Assembly: GCF_018812025.1 (NCBI RefSeq)
Contig: NC_063051.1
Coordinates: forward strand, 3,578,896 to 3,642,895
Reading direction: 5' to 3'
DNA length: 64,000 bases
From: Megalobrama amblycephala
Taxonomy: Eukaryota; Chordata; Actinopteri; Cypriniformes; Xenocyprididae
The position numbers were made by a program, and so were the translations under genes. The notes below the pieces were generated by a model that was not told the origin of the DNA, made no database searches, and saw only the letters and a list, made by a program, of their open reading frames with translations. Positions 34,057 to 47,060 of the stretch are shown one piece after another (positions within the stretch are counted from its first letter, which is position 1; every line of letters starts with the position of its first letter).

Positions 34057-34200
34057 ATGCCGAAGCGTTGTGCTTATGCATTGTGTTAATCTGATACCCG
34101 GTATCCTAACAGTTTAAACAGGGTGGTGGAATTTTTTTCCCTTCTCAAAACCTAAAACCCAAGGGGAGAAGTGCCGGTGTTCTGACAATTTCTGCTACCC
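34057..34200 (+). pseudogene. THAP-domain-like relic
   Basis: The plus-strand frame starts MPKRCAYALC, the usual opening of a THAP zinc finger (Cys at positions 5 and 10 would be the first two C2CH ligands). It then continues past a stop as SDTRYPNSLNRVVEFF, with further stops after about 38 codons. THAP domains are the DNA-binding part of P-element-like transposases and of several host proteins. Being inside an inverted-repeat element, a transposase origin is the simplest reading. The remaining ligands are not intact. Confidence 0.45.
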
Positions 34201-34740
34201 TGTCAGATTTTACTAATGTTACCTCCCATTGAAACAGTGGGTAACGTTAGCAAAATCTGAAAAATGCTATCAGATTGTGCTTCCAGCGTGATATTAACGT
34301 GGTTTATGGTTTTATTAACATCTACACCTACCCCAACCCTAAACCTACCCTTAACAATAATGCAAGTACAGTAATTGTGTGTTATTTATCATGATGACAA
34401 TGATGTAATATTGATGTATGCATACGCAGTAAGCCCGGGTAACTAGCTAGCTAACTCAGCACATCATTGCTTGGAAATAATGACGGTTCTTTGTTCATAA
34501 TGCATATATTTGAACGTGAAATAATATGATTAAAGGCAAGACGGAGTAACGTTAGCCTGGCGTGCTAAAATTATAAGCGGGAGAATGTTATCATTGCAAA
34601 GTGGTCAGGCTAACGTCATGTGTTTATTCCACAAGACTTATGGATAAGCTGTTTGATTTATAATTATTAGGTTATTTTCACAAATTTCACTTAACCTGCT
34701 GTGGATGAACAAAGCTTTTCCTCAATAAATTGTGTGTTTC

Positions 34741-35004
34741 TCATTTGGATGGACAGCGTATGAGGCGGCTGCTGCTCGCGCTGGGAGCTTTAGCTTCAAT
34801 TTTGATCAAATTATTTTTTAATCGGTTGCATATTATGTCGTGGATATATCCCTCGAATGCATACTGCAGTCCCTTTTGTCTTGCTTTCTCAGATATTTCA
34901 CCTGTTCGCCAAAAATGACTTATTATCTCCTTGAAAATGTCTGACACCGGTGCATACGCACTGTAAATGACTTGCCAGGCTCGAAAGCTTGACAGGCGTA
35001 GCAA
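34741..35004 (-). CDS. unrecognised 87-codon frame inside the nested element
   Basis: An uninterrupted minus-strand frame with an ordinary-looking composition: SDIFKEIISHFWRTGEISEK near the middle and a basic C-terminus. It lies at the opposite end of the element from the THAP relic and on the opposite strand. It may be part of the element's second gene or chance. No domain is recognised. Confidence 0.2.
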   Translation of the reverse strand: MLRLSSFRAWQVIYSAYAPVSDIFKEIISHFWRTGEISEKARQKGLQYAFEGYIHDIICNRLKNNLIKIEAKAPSASSSRLIRCPSK

Positions 35005-35711
35005 CAGTAACTAAGGAGGGCGGGGCTTAGCGAAGGGTCCATTGCATGCGCCCAGAGAAGAGGGAAAATTCGTAAGAGAGCATCAGCTTTCATTGCTGCT
35101 CTGATAGCAGTAAGATCACGGCGAACGCGGGGAGTGCATGTTAGAAATCAGGAATGGTGAGAGAACATTGTGCTTGGTACATTTTTCGTCTTCAGACCAA
35201 ACTTGGGTCTTCAGCTGACAAAGTTTAAATCCTGTCTGGCTAGCGCGCTTCTCAGAATGTTTACGCATTAGGTTAGTAGGCGGAGAGTAGGTGGAGAGTA
35301 GGCGGACTTTTGTGCCTGTTCAAACACATTTGACCTCATGACCATCTACACTATGAAAGCAATCCGGTCAAATGCGTTTTCAACTACCTCTGGAAGTGGT
35401 CAAAGGGGGACAAGCTCAAAACATTTTACACCCCGTTAACCTGTATTTAGCGTCATCCACTTGTGATCCAATCGATCTAAACATATCTTAATACCAGGTG
35501 TAAACAGGGTCTATGATATTCTGGTCTCTAAATATGGATTGCGATGCTTAACAAAATCCATTATTAATTAGTATCACTTTAGTAGTGTTATAAAACGAAG
35601 ATTTATGAACAACCCTGAAATGTTTACATAACACACCCACACATGACATATGCTTCTATGGTAAGGCACCTGTATCATTTTAAATGCACAGCTGAGAAAC
35701 ATAAATAACAC

Positions 35712-35773
35712 CTGGCGGTTCCAGCATCACCCATCTCCCAGAACTCCTCTGTTATGTTGAATATCTTCATTTC
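35712..35773 (-). CDS. possible small exon of gene B
   Basis: The minus strand has TTTTTATGATGCACAG before and GCCAG|GTGTTA after a 62-base stretch whose only open frame reads EMKIFNITEEFWEMGDAGTA. Its two-base overhang joins in frame to the exon at 27,276-27,456 only if that exon uses its internal acceptor five bases further in. The small size makes chance openness likely. Confidence 0.25.
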
Positions 35774-36320
35774 CTGTGCATCATAAAAATAAATAAATAA
35801 CTAGCCACTAGATTAACCAGGCCTGTTATAATTGAAAGTACGCTTCCGGCATGTAGTTTTAATTATGCGGAGACGATGCTACATTTTCCTTGTTGCCCTT
35901 TTGTATGCAAAACCACACCCTCAGTGGTGGCTGCAGGGCAGGCGTTACCCAGCTTAAAGAGTCGACATGACTCCACTTACCCTGAGCTAGATGGGGTGCA
36001 ATCAAGAGATAATGAAAGTGAACGTTGCCTCCACAGCAGGATGAAAAGTGTCCATTTTATGTGAGCAAGCAATCATGGGAGCTCGACTGAGGTGCTTTTT
36101 CTCTCAAAAGTGAACAGAACAGCTGCACTGTTGTTATTATTGGCCACATTCCATTACAGCAGCATCTACTTCAAGTTAGAATTAAGCAAGTCCTGCTTAA
36201 ACCCACTTAAGATGGTTATAAGATGGTTTAGCTGGTCTCCCAAGCTAGGCCAAACAGGTGTCCAACTGGTTTAACTGTATAAGGCTCCCACCAAAATAAG
36301 GATGCACTGATATTAAAAAC
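35774..36320. other. unique block, candidate conserved element
   Basis: 35,820-36,080 is repeat-free and of balanced composition with TTTTAATTATGC and GATAATGAAAG words. No exon seen. Confidence 0.25.
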
Positions 36321-37070
36321 TAGGGATGCACAACATATCGGTATCGGCCGATAAATGTTTTTAATGTTATTGGTCCATTAAGAAAATTAGGTTGATATAC
36401 TAAAGCAAAATATTTATTATACCCAAAATGAGGTGATTTGAGCATTATGGAGCATAAAACACACTCAGGTAATGTCTGTTTAATTCATAATGGAGATACC
36501 CTTGCACAGAGATCAAGTGAGACTCAAAGTTATAAATATTATGACGTTCCAGGAAATCCCTTATAAGGACAAAGGCATAGATATCGCTGTAGCTGAATAA
36601 AATGCAGATAGAGGCCAAATTTTCCATATTGCTGCATTCCTAGTAAAAATTTGCCTAATTCAGATTAGTTGATAATTAATTTCATGCTATCTGCAATAAT
36701 CGATAAATGGTAGATAATAAAGCTCTATACTATTTTATCTAAATAAAAAACAGTAAAGAAAGAAAGAAAGAATTAAGGAAAAGTAATAAAAAAAAGACTA
36801 CTACAAACTAAAATCAATTGTTTAAATGCTAAAGTAAATTTAGGCATCAACATGATATACAATATGAAAAATAGATAAGTATTCTGAGATTTTCTAAAGA
36901 TCACATTAAACAATGTTATTAAATTATTATTGTTTTTAAATATTACATTCAAATGAGCGTTGGATGAAGACAGAGGTAGTCTACATGCAGAATTAAATAT
37001 CCAATATAAACCTACAGTATACTATACATCGCCAATGAACAATACAGTACTGATGTATCATGCGTCCCTA
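36321..37070. mobile_element. hAT-type element (TAGGGATGCA ends)
   Basis: TAGGGATGCACAACATATC at the left resembles the inverted right end GATGTATCATGCGTCCCTA. The ATCGGTATCGGCCGATA word near the left end is typical of fish hAT MITEs. Flanking 8-mers do not match, so the ends or duplication have decayed. No transposase frame. Confidence 0.5.
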
Positions 37071-37303
37071 CTATATAACAATCAAACCAGATCAGCCTGA
37101 CTATCTTAGGTCAGAACTATTTCAGGCTGTACAGGTCTCTAGGTTGTATTTTCCTATTTTAGGAAGTTTTGAGCTCTTTTTGAGACCGATATAGTGGAGG
37201 CAGGACAGGAAATTAGTGTAGAAAGAGGCCAGACTGCGACATTCTGCGACATTCACATGAGCACCACATCTCCAGTGTGTTAAGTGTCAAGAGTTAAATA
37301 CTA

Positions 37304-37614
37304 AGGGCCCTTTCATACACCCAGCGCAATGCGGCATAATTTTCATGTCCTGTGCCACATTGTTTAAATAGCAAATGCATTTGCGCTCATTTGTGCACCC
37401 GTGGCCGTGCTGGTCTGAAAATGAGGTGTGTTCGGGTGCATTGTTGGCGTGTTGCTATTTTGAGGCAACTGAAATACACTGCGCCATTGACCAACTGAAA
37501 CCTGGTCTAAAGTCAATGGAGCAATATTTGTTTTGTTATTTAAAGAGCATGTTAGTAATATGTGCCTGTATGCGGGTGCAATTCTGCATTGCGCTAGGTG
37601 TATGATAGGGCCCT
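37304..37614. mobile_element. short MITE with AGGGCCCT-CATACACC ends
   Basis: AGGGCCCTTTCATACACC on the left is mirrored by GGTGTATGATAGGGCCCT on the right. The interior has the mirrored GCGCAATG and CATTGCGC words. 311 bases, noncoding. Confidence 0.7.
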
Positions 37615-39433
37615 ATGTGTTGGCCCAACTCTCTCCATTAAGTTCGATGGAATATCATTTAGAAATATCTATACATGCTGAAACAAGCTTACATTAAACA
37701 GGTCACGATGATCTGATACTTGTCCAAGACTTCGCTGTACAGCCATAGAGATAAAAGCCTATTTATTCCCTCATCGACAGGTGAGATTTGTGCAGAGAAA
37801 GTCAATGTGTCCTGATAGATCCTTGTATTCCCGCTATGATTCAGCTCAGTCCAGGCCAATTACTGCTTTATAGATCAAGCTGTCTAAAGTGTGTAGCACA
37901 GTAGTGCACATGTGATGTCTGAAACAGCTTTCATCTTTAAAGCGCTCTCATCAAATCCTTCCAAAAAAAATAAAAAATAAAAAAAATCACTGCAGGATAT
38001 GTTAAACTTGTGAATGACAGAAAGGAAAACACTCAGATAGTGGACTTCTTCACTCAGGGCAATCACTGTCACAACAGCACTAAGAATAGTTTTGAAACAA
38101 TTGGAATAAATCTCTTGGTGTTTGCCGTTAAGAATTACTTTTCACTTGAGAGGTGTGGGTGTCTGGAACAGATGTGTCTCTGGATGAAGTAAACATAAAT
38201 AGTAATGGAATAAAGCACATAGACAACCCTGGAATAAGAAGCATGAATGAAAGAAACATTAGCATAAACTATATATAAAAAAGCAAAGGCGCATAGCGAG
38301 TCTATAAGGACGCTCATTTTTCCCCCTCCAACTAACCAACTGCCAACCACAAAAACCAAGGTAACAAGATGGAGCTGTCTGTCAATGCCCTTGTGAATAT
38401 AAATAGCCTGTTTCATTTTTCATTTTCATTCTGCACAGGGGTTTTCAAATAAGGGTTCTAGGACCCCCGGTGAGTCGTAAGAGGGGGCCCATGGAAATGT
38501 ATTATTATTATTATAATAATCACTATACATTTTTAGAGCTGTGAAAATGATAATGACATTTATTGGAATGGTATGATATTTATTGAGAAAATTACCATGA
38601 CATGTTTCTCTTCATGAACCTTCATGTTCTCTTCATTAACCTAAAGTGTTTTAAAGTTGTGTTTTATTCAAGAAAGCATCCCTGCTTCAGCCACGTTCTA
38701 TGAGCAAGACCTTCAAGCTAGTGGCCTGTATTAAGACATCAGTGTTGAATCCCTTCCTGTTTGCTGTCAAAGAGTGTTGTGAGTGTGAGGCTGGACACAG
38801 AGATGCAGAGGATGTGGGGAGCATGACAGACTAGTCACATGGAATGCCAGACGAACAAACATTTGCATCAGTGGTGACGGATGAAACTCAGCAGGAGGCG
38901 TAAAGGACTGCACCGCACAGTATAACATAAGAGTTTCACACAGCAAGCCACAAAACCATTGATATAGGTTTGATAAAGTCCATGTAGGCTAAAGTTAATA
39001 ATCCATAAAAAATAATGAGAGGTAAAATGGAAAGATAAAGACAACAACATAAGTGAGAAACAAGTGGAATGCTAAATTGATTACACATTCTGAATTAGCA
39101 TGTCAGGGGGTCTAAACCTAAATTGGTTTTTCTAACCTGCACTACAAAGGTTTTCTTTAAGAGTGAATTAGCAGGTTAAAATCAATCAAATGTAATTTGA
39201 AAGTTCATTAAGAATTAAACAATATCCAGTAAAACCAAACCAAATCACAAAACAAATTAAAGGAATAGTTAGACTACAAGTGCAAATGAAATATGAGAGC
39301 TTAGATGCAGAGCCAACCTGGTTTAAATCCACTGGTGTAAAAAATAGATAGAAAGGCCAATTAAAAAAAAAGAAAATGACATGTTACAAAGATAGAACAA
39401 CAGAGCAACTTGAAGAGTAACTAATTAATGTGG
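37615..39433. other. no gene seen; possible hAT end at 38.43 kb
   Basis: Mostly unique sequence. CAGGGGTTTTCAAATAAGGG at 38,437 resembles a hAT terminal repeat, but a partner end was not found. Confidence 0.3.
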
Positions 39434-39497
39434 CTCCAAATGACAACATTTTTTATATTTGTACCAATAGCTCGTTTTGGAATATGTAGATAATAAA
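39434..39497. repeat. left copy of an imperfect 65-base direct repeat
   Basis: CTCCAAATGACAAC then ATATTTGTACCAATAGCT and TTTTGGAA-ATGT. It pairs with 40,537-40,603, on the other side of a hAT relic. Confidence 0.7.
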
Positions 39498-39504
39498 GTG
39501 GCCA

Positions 39505-40536
39505 ACATATTGTATTCGAATATTTGGGCTCGTAAAAAAACGAATATTCGAATATTCGTTTATTTAAATGAGGTTAAACGAGAAAGACGTTACTGTTTTA
39601 TATTCATCAATATTTTGTAACCATTTGTGAACAAGCTTACGATTAGGCAATATACACAACAAGCTTACATTATATCTCATTATATTCTTTTAGTTCAAAG
39701 CATTAAACAATATGTGTAAACAGAAAATATTAAGAACAAAAGCATTTAATCTCAAGCAGCGCGAGCAGGAAAATACTAATAAAGCAGACAGTGCCAGTTA
39801 TTGTACAAAACGCCTACATAATACACTCGAGTCAGTATATGGTTATCGTGTTTATATTGTTTCACATGTTCATGTTGAGAAAAACAATAATATCCACATG
39901 CTCGGGTCAGAAAACGAGCCGCGCTGACAGACGTTGCAGAGACTAAGATAACAATACATAACGGTGTGCTAAGCTAAGTTTCTAACAGTAGCACTTTGTT
40001 TTCTGTTCGTAAATATATCTCCCTCGACGAAACTTAAAGTAAGCATATGTCTCAAAATCATTTTGCTATCAGATAAGTTATCATCTTGGCTCACTCGGGG
40101 ATAACTTACAGCTGCGCTTACGTTACCTGTCGTGAATGCAGTGATGGACAGCTGTCTTTCCTCATTCGACGGGTGTTTAGATTTCATGTGCTTTCTCATT
40201 ATGGTGTTGATATTATGATAACTCGGTTTCATTAATTAATTTGATCAAAAGTAATTCCATTTTGGAAGATAATTTTCATCTAAGTAATTCCAAACTGTGC
40301 GAGACAGACGACAACATTATGTGACGATCAAATAAAATAAACTTGTTGAACACGCTCCACAGCGCCACCCGGTGCATTTAGTTATAACTGCAAGTTTTAG
40401 TGCTCAGGATTCATCATGGATTCACTGCATTTACGGCCAGCAAAGCAACATAGTAAAATTCGAATAGTATTTTTATTTTTCGAATATTAATTACAGAACG
40501 AATATTCGAATATTCGACTATTTGTGCACATCCCTA
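39505..40536 (-). mobile_element. hAT-type relic with ATTCGAATATTCG ends
   Basis: ACGAATATTCGAATATTCG occurs inverted near both ends (39,540 and 40,500), and the right end GTGCACATCCCTA is a hAT-like terminus. A BED-finger relic lies on the minus strand. The left terminus is not clearly preserved. Confidence 0.6.
39969..40232 (-). pseudogene. BED-type zinc finger fragment of a hAT transposase
   Basis: The minus-strand frame reads NTIMRKHMKSKHPSNEERQ, the His-x5-His end of a BED zinc finger, followed by a Thr/Ser-rich linker as in N-terminal regions of hAT transposases. The two Cys ligands expected upstream and the catalytic domain are missing. The ancestral role is DNA binding at the element ends; this fragment is not a working transposase. 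Confidence 0.5.
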
Positions 40537-40603
40537 CTCCAAATGATAGAAAATTCATTAATATTTGTACCAATAGCTTATTTTGGAACATGTGGGTAAG
40601 AAA
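40537..40603. repeat. right copy of the 65-base direct repeat
   Basis: CTCCAAATGATAGA then ATATTTGTACCAATAGCT (identical to the left copy over these 18 bases) and TTTTGGAACATGTGGGTAAG. Confidence 0.7.
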
Positions 40604-42113
40604 AGACTCACATTTATGTAAAACTAGTAAGAACACACATTTAAGTGTTCAGCATGCTCACTGCATCATCAAAAATTATTATAATTTTATTATTAAGGAG
40701 AATAGTTTCTATAAACACACTGTACAATGTAGATACAATATAGAGGAAGTCTGAGAGAAAATCCGAGGAAAAGAGTGACAGAAGGGAAATACTCCAGGGA
40801 AATGTCGTGACTTTGTTCTTTCAGGCAGCTGCTCCATGGATTTGTCTCCTCCCACAAACAGAATGTGAGCACTCACAGGTGAGCACATCCCCAATCTCCC
40901 TCATCTCCCTGGGCTCCCACTGTTACATAATGCACACCTTTCTCAGCGCAATCAGAGCCCAGTCATAGAGCTGAGAGTTGCTCCTACAGACAGTGTCCAT
41001 GTGACACAACAAACCCAAATGTTTCTATCAATTTCAGAGGGCAAATTTGATGCTTTGCTATTATTAGTGTTGTCACAATAGTACAATGATAAAATTACAC
41101 TGAAAAGTTTTTGAACTCTTAAAGTTCTTGATTTTTAAAGTAAATTTCACATGTATAGAATTAAGTTAAATCTACTTAACTAAGTTATGTAAAACTAACA
41201 AAGAAAATAAGTAAATTAGAGTTTAAGTAAATTCTACATACTCATTTGAAGTTTACTTTGCAATACTCTGTTTCGAGGATATTTTACTCATTTTGTTTAT
41301 AAATTTTACTCAATTTAGCACTGAACTAAGCCATGCTTTTAAAGTGCATGCTTTACTTAGAAACAATACAGTAGATTTCTTGTTACACTTTCAACCAGCT
41401 GAATAATGTACCACTGGATGTTGTATAATCTATAAGATAACATATCTAAACAATATAGGTAATGAAGCACCCAACCGAACACAAAAACCTTAATACTAAA
41501 CCTAACAACAAAAGCAATGATCAAAAAATGTAAATGGAAGTATGTAAAAGGAAGTATGTTGCATTAAAGGTGTTTTAACAGTAATTTTATGTCGTACAGC
41601 AATTTTACACAATTCTACCCAACTTAATGGAGTGAGAAAAAAACGATTGATTAAAAAAAAATGTCTAAATTAATCCGGAGCCAAAATATATTAATACATA
41701 TCAGTATTAGGCAATAATGCCTCTTTAATTTATTTAAAGTTGGTTTCATTAATGATTCTTTAACATCTGCATGCTTCAACCAAGGCAGACTTGAATTTTA
41801 AATTATAAAATTAAATTAATTTTAATTATGAATCAAAATTAAATGTACAAATGTATTTTTTTTTTTTGACTGTTTCTAATATTTTTCTTTAGTATAGTTA
41901 GGACCGATTATTTGGAGCTTCCATATAAGTATGTAAAAAATCAGTAATGGAATCATTATGCAGATTTTTAAAAATTTAATTAACTAAAAAAATGTCAATT
42001 TTTCCAGTGAAAAACTAAACATCTAAACATATCTAAATATCCTTAAAAATAGGTAATATAGTTTTATGTATTTATGTATTTAAACCTAAATCTAAACATT
42101 TTGTAAAGTTTAT
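40604..42113. other. no gene seen
   Basis: AT-rich. 41,100-41,400 contains many AAGTAAATT/TTTACTT words like the outer element at 4,511 and may be an old relative without ends. Confidence 0.35.
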
Positions 42114-42121
42114 GCTCCAAG

Positions 42122-42481
42122 TAGGGCTGTCAAACGATTAATCACGATTAATCGCATACAAAATAAAAGTTTGAGTTTGCATAATATATGTGTGAGTACT
42201 GTGTGTAATTAATATGCATATATAAATGCACACACAAATTAATGTATATATTTAAGAGAAATATGTTATTTATGTACAAAATATTTGTATTTATATATAA
42301 TATAAATGATATAAAAATATAAATAAATACATATACTTGTAAATATTTCTCAAATATATACATGAATGTGTTTGTATTTATATATACATAATAATTACAC
42401 ACAGTACACCCACATATATTAGGCAAACTTAAACTTTTAGTTTGTATGCGATTAATCGCGATTAATCGTTTGACAGCCCTA
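42122..42481. mobile_element. hAT-type MITE with 8-bp target duplication
   Basis: TAGGGCTGTCAAACGATTAA and TTAATCGTTTGACAGCCCTA are exact 20-base mirrors, flanked by GCTCCAAG on both sides (42,114-42,121 and 42,482-42,489). The 8-bp duplication and the TAG...CTA ends identify the hAT superfamily. The identical flanks indicate a fairly recent insertion. Confidence 0.9.
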
Positions 42482-42524
42482 GCTCCAAGGACATTTAAAT
42501 ATATAAAACTGATTAAAACAAATA

Positions 42525-42529
<5 letters not shown>

Positions 42530-42561
<32 letters not shown>
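42530..42561. repeat. (TA)n microsatellite
   Basis: About 14 TA units with one interruption. Confidence 0.9.
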
Positions 42562-42565
<4 letters not shown>

Positions 42566-42958
42566 TTTTTTTATCAGAATCATTTCTTATAATTCCCTGT
42601 CCTAAGTACCAAGCCACAGAATATTTTTCTTCTTAGTGAACATTTCTGAATAAAAGTAGCAAGCAAGCAAGCAAAATCTGTAATCATGTCCTTCAAAATC
42701 ATTCATTCATAAGGAAACTGGCCAAATGCAGCAGGAGCAGAAGGAGGAGATGAGCATCATGAACAGAGAGCGACTAGACATGCCCATCAAAAGTGAGTGA
42801 GAAAAAGGAGGCCTATCAGTCACCTGCGGGCATAATAAGACAAGAGGACAGCAGCTGACAGCACACGCATCTACTTGTGAGACAACAAATGAGGCCGACA
42901 GTCCACTGAATAATGAGGCAGAGGTCAGAGAGAGGAGGAGACATATAGTTCAAGCAAG

Positions 42959-42982
42959 ACAGAGAGAGAGAGAGAGAGAGAA
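42959..42982. repeat. (GA)n microsatellite
   Basis: Eleven to twelve GA units. Confidence 0.9.
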
Positions 42983-43973
<991 letters not shown>

Positions 43974-44888
43974 CATTAAACATTAGTTTAGTAGGTTACC
44001 AGGTTATAATGAACTGGTTTGTGGACATCACAGTGGAAAAAATCTAAATGGTAACAAAATGGGCTTCATTTCCTTTTTGCAAAATATAACTAATTTACTT
44101 TTTTTCTTTTGATTTTGGGGTGAATTCAGACATTTCTTGACAGTTTTCATGAGATTTATCCAAAACCACATCTAGATAATGACCAACATATCCACAATTG
44201 ATGAGTTTCAGACTCCTTAAGAAGGAAAACGTCAACACATGTTCTGTGTTCATGTTTCATGGATCAATATTTAGTTTCTGGTGAGTCTGTCCTTATATAA
44301 AGATCTCTGCACCAAGAGCTTTACAACCTTTTCTTTTCTCTAAACACATATACAATACAGCTCAGCACAAACAAATCTGTTTGGCAGAGGACACGTCTAT
44401 TCTCTGCTCCCTAACACACATACACAATGGTATGTGGAAACAGCTAATTAAAAATCCATTTACACTTGGCATTGGTAGAGGAGACACTTACTCTCTCTTT
44501 CTCTCTCTCAAACACACACGCACATGCACGCACACACTCACACACACATTTTCACTTCTTGCAACCCAGCAACAGTCCCAAAACATGAACAATATATAGT
44601 GAAAGGACATTTTTAACACAGCTAGTCCCATCACTAAATGTCATCAGAAAATGAGCTACATGGTGGTGTCAGGGCCAGCTGTGCATACTGGACATCCAAC
44701 AAATCCAACAAGGATAGATAAGTCGACAAACAGGCACTTGACAGCCATGAACATGTAGATGGAAGCCTGCTAATATTCATGGCTGTCAATTTGTTCACTT
44801 TCTTTATATTCCAGATGTTAAGGTCAATTGCTGAGAATGATTGCCTTAACCTTCCTCCATTTATGTAAACTATATAATACAAAACACA

Positions 44889-44919
44889 GAATGAATGAAT
44901 GAATGAATGAATGAATGAA
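44889..44919. repeat. (GAAT)n microsatellite
   Basis: Seven GAAT units. Confidence 0.95.
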
Positions 44920-45309
44920 AGAAAAAGTAGCCTATATGCTTTAGTGGGTAGTACAAGCATGCAAAATTGGGACACATCCAAAGTGTCCCAGCTACAGCTG
45001 GTCTATTAAAGCACTTGAGACATCAGGATTGATTTTTGTCTGAGCTCTAAGGGCCACATGGCAGCATGATGATGACAATGAGAGAAGCAGACAAAAGACA
45101 ATACCTGGAGAGTAAAAAGACATTTCTGGCTATCTGATGGGTTCTGAGTCTGATTGTAGATAGTAATGGTGGTAAACTGCTGAATCTTTAAGCAGAAGAC
45201 AGAGAGGTCTATTCTAATATCTTAGCAAAGAAAAAGGGAGGGGGCTTTAAAGGTGTTTCCTACAGGATTCAGACAAGAACATTCAGATATTGCATTAGGA
45301 GATTTTATC

Positions 45310-45858
45310 CTCTCAGTTCACACTGTCAGTCCAAATCTGATTATTAATTATACGATTGGAATCAGATCTAAAATTATTGACATCCACATTCTGTTCAGAT
45401 GCGATTTGTGTGTCCATGCCGCTCTTATGTTTTCTGGAATATCTGCATTGGTTTCTATGGCAATGATGTTGCGTTGGTAGGCTTATGCCAAAAACAAAAA
45501 CAACAACATTGTGACATTGTGTAGCCGCCATGCTGGACTACTGCGTCTTCTGAGGCAGCGGCAGAAGACGTAGGAGGCTGGTATGCATGGCTTTATTCCA
45601 CGCGGTCATCTCCGCCGGTTTGAAAACATGCCCCATTATATTGTCATTTTCTGCTCGTCCGGCACTTTTCAGCGACTTTCAGCATGTTTCTATAACAATG
45701 TCTGACATTTACATTTTACGTGGCGTGAGAAAGTCACATAAACCGCTCAAAACGGATTTGTAAAAATCGCATTTCACATTCACATTTGCTAAATTTGATC
45801 AGATTTCAATCAGATATGCACAAAAATCAAACTTGGACTGATAGTCTGAACATAGCCT
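45310..45858. mobile_element. MITE with GTTCAGACTATCAGTCCAA-type ends
   Basis: GTTCACACTGTCAGTCCAAA on the left mirrors TTGGACTGATAGTCTGAAC on the right. Inside, CAGATTTCAATCAGATATGC and AATCTGATTATTAATT are related. The middle contains a GC-rich CTGAGGCAGCGGCAGAAGACG segment. Noncoding. Confidence 0.6.
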
Positions 45859-46819
45859 TAGAAAGCTTGCGTCTTTAAATTCCGTTATAAAACACTGCTG
45901 TAACAGACATCTTCGGCCACTGCCTCTCGCACTGTTTTAAATGTCCCGCCTTGATTGTTGTGGTTTTAAGACATTGTGTCAAATTAAAAATACTTCAACT
46001 TATGCATCTCAAGACACATGCATTCTGTCCCATCCCTTTGCTCGCCATCTAGCTGAATGGAGGAACGTGTCTATGTAAATTACTCCTAATGTACACATCT
46101 GATTTGAGTCATTTGAACCTGAAACCATGTTTTCTTAGGCCCAATTACTTGACTTCAAGTAACAGGCAGACTTATCCATTTAATATATTATATATATATA
46201 TAGGTTGGCATATTTCTACAAGTCCCTGACCCCTTCTGACCCCTGCACCTGGGCCCTGCAACTATTAGTGCAGAAAGAGCACATCACTAATAGTCTATAT
46301 TTACTGTCTTCACTGCCGAGAAGCCTCTTTTCCTGCACTAATGACTGTGATTTTAGAAGAGACAGACAGACAGACAAGAGAGGAGGGGGGGATCTCTGGA
46401 GAATGTAAATGAGTGAAAAACAGAAGACAGTTTCATAAACAAAATCATGTTTTTTTTTGTTTTGGGTTTTTTTTTGTCAAAATATAATAGTTGAGTGTCT
46501 AAAATGGCAATACTACAGTGAGCAACTGTGGCAACATTGACAGCAATGTTTTACAGTCTGAATTTGTTATATAAGCAAGAATGTAAGACTGCAGTTGAAT
46601 GTGTGTTGAGAACTATAGCAATATTCTCTGGGTATTTTTAATATGGGATTTAAAAAAAATTATATGGGGAAGTAGCTACAGATAAAAAAAAAAGAAAGAA
46701 AAAACAGGAAAGGAAACAGATGTTACCAGAACACTCAAGTTTCCCTTGCTGTCCAATATGAGCAAAAACTTAAGATAACTATAAAATCAGTAAAACAGTA
46801 TTAAAGATGATGAAAACCT

Positions 46820-47060
46820 TAAGGCCTGTTCACACCAAGAATGATAACTATAATAATAACTATATTAGTGTCCACACTAATGCACAATAACCTGCTGTTT
46901 ATTATAAGTGCGCACTGCAGTAATGTTGCCTGCCACTTTAAATGTTCAAGCTCTTTAAATCAAGATGGATTCTGATTGGCTGTCAATGTTCATCAGCTGG
47001 AAAAATCGTTCTGAAATTGATTCCAATGATATTGTTCATCTGTGTCGATATCATTATAGA
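46820..47060. repeat. half of a TTCACACCAAGAA-type foldback element
   Basis: AAGGCCTGTTCACACCAAGAA followed by ATAACTATAATAATAACTATA is the start of a known cyprinid foldback family. The mirror half is absent. Confidence 0.5.

Larger units (their letters stand above)
33956..35039. mobile_element. nested element with GACCCTTCGCTAAGCC ends and THAP relic
   Basis: GACCCTTCGCTAAGCC at the left mirrors GGCTTAGCGAAGGGTC at the right. Further in, GTCAAGCTTTCGAGC mirrors GCTCGAAAGCTTGACAG. A hairpin with CAGATTTTACTAATGTTACC and its mirror lies near 34,205-34,260. It carries a THAP-like relic on the plus strand and an 87-codon minus-strand frame (34,741-35,004) of unknown meaning. Confidence 0.6.
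33768..35509. mobile_element. CCCTGTTTACACCTGG palindromic element
   Basis: CCCTGTTTACACCTGGTATT at the left and AATACCAGGTGTAAACAGGG at the right are exact 20-base mirrors. TCTATG occurs immediately outside both ends (33,762-33,767 and 35,510-35,515), consistent with a target duplication. A second element with its own inverted ends (33,956-35,039) fills the middle. Confidence 0.75.
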
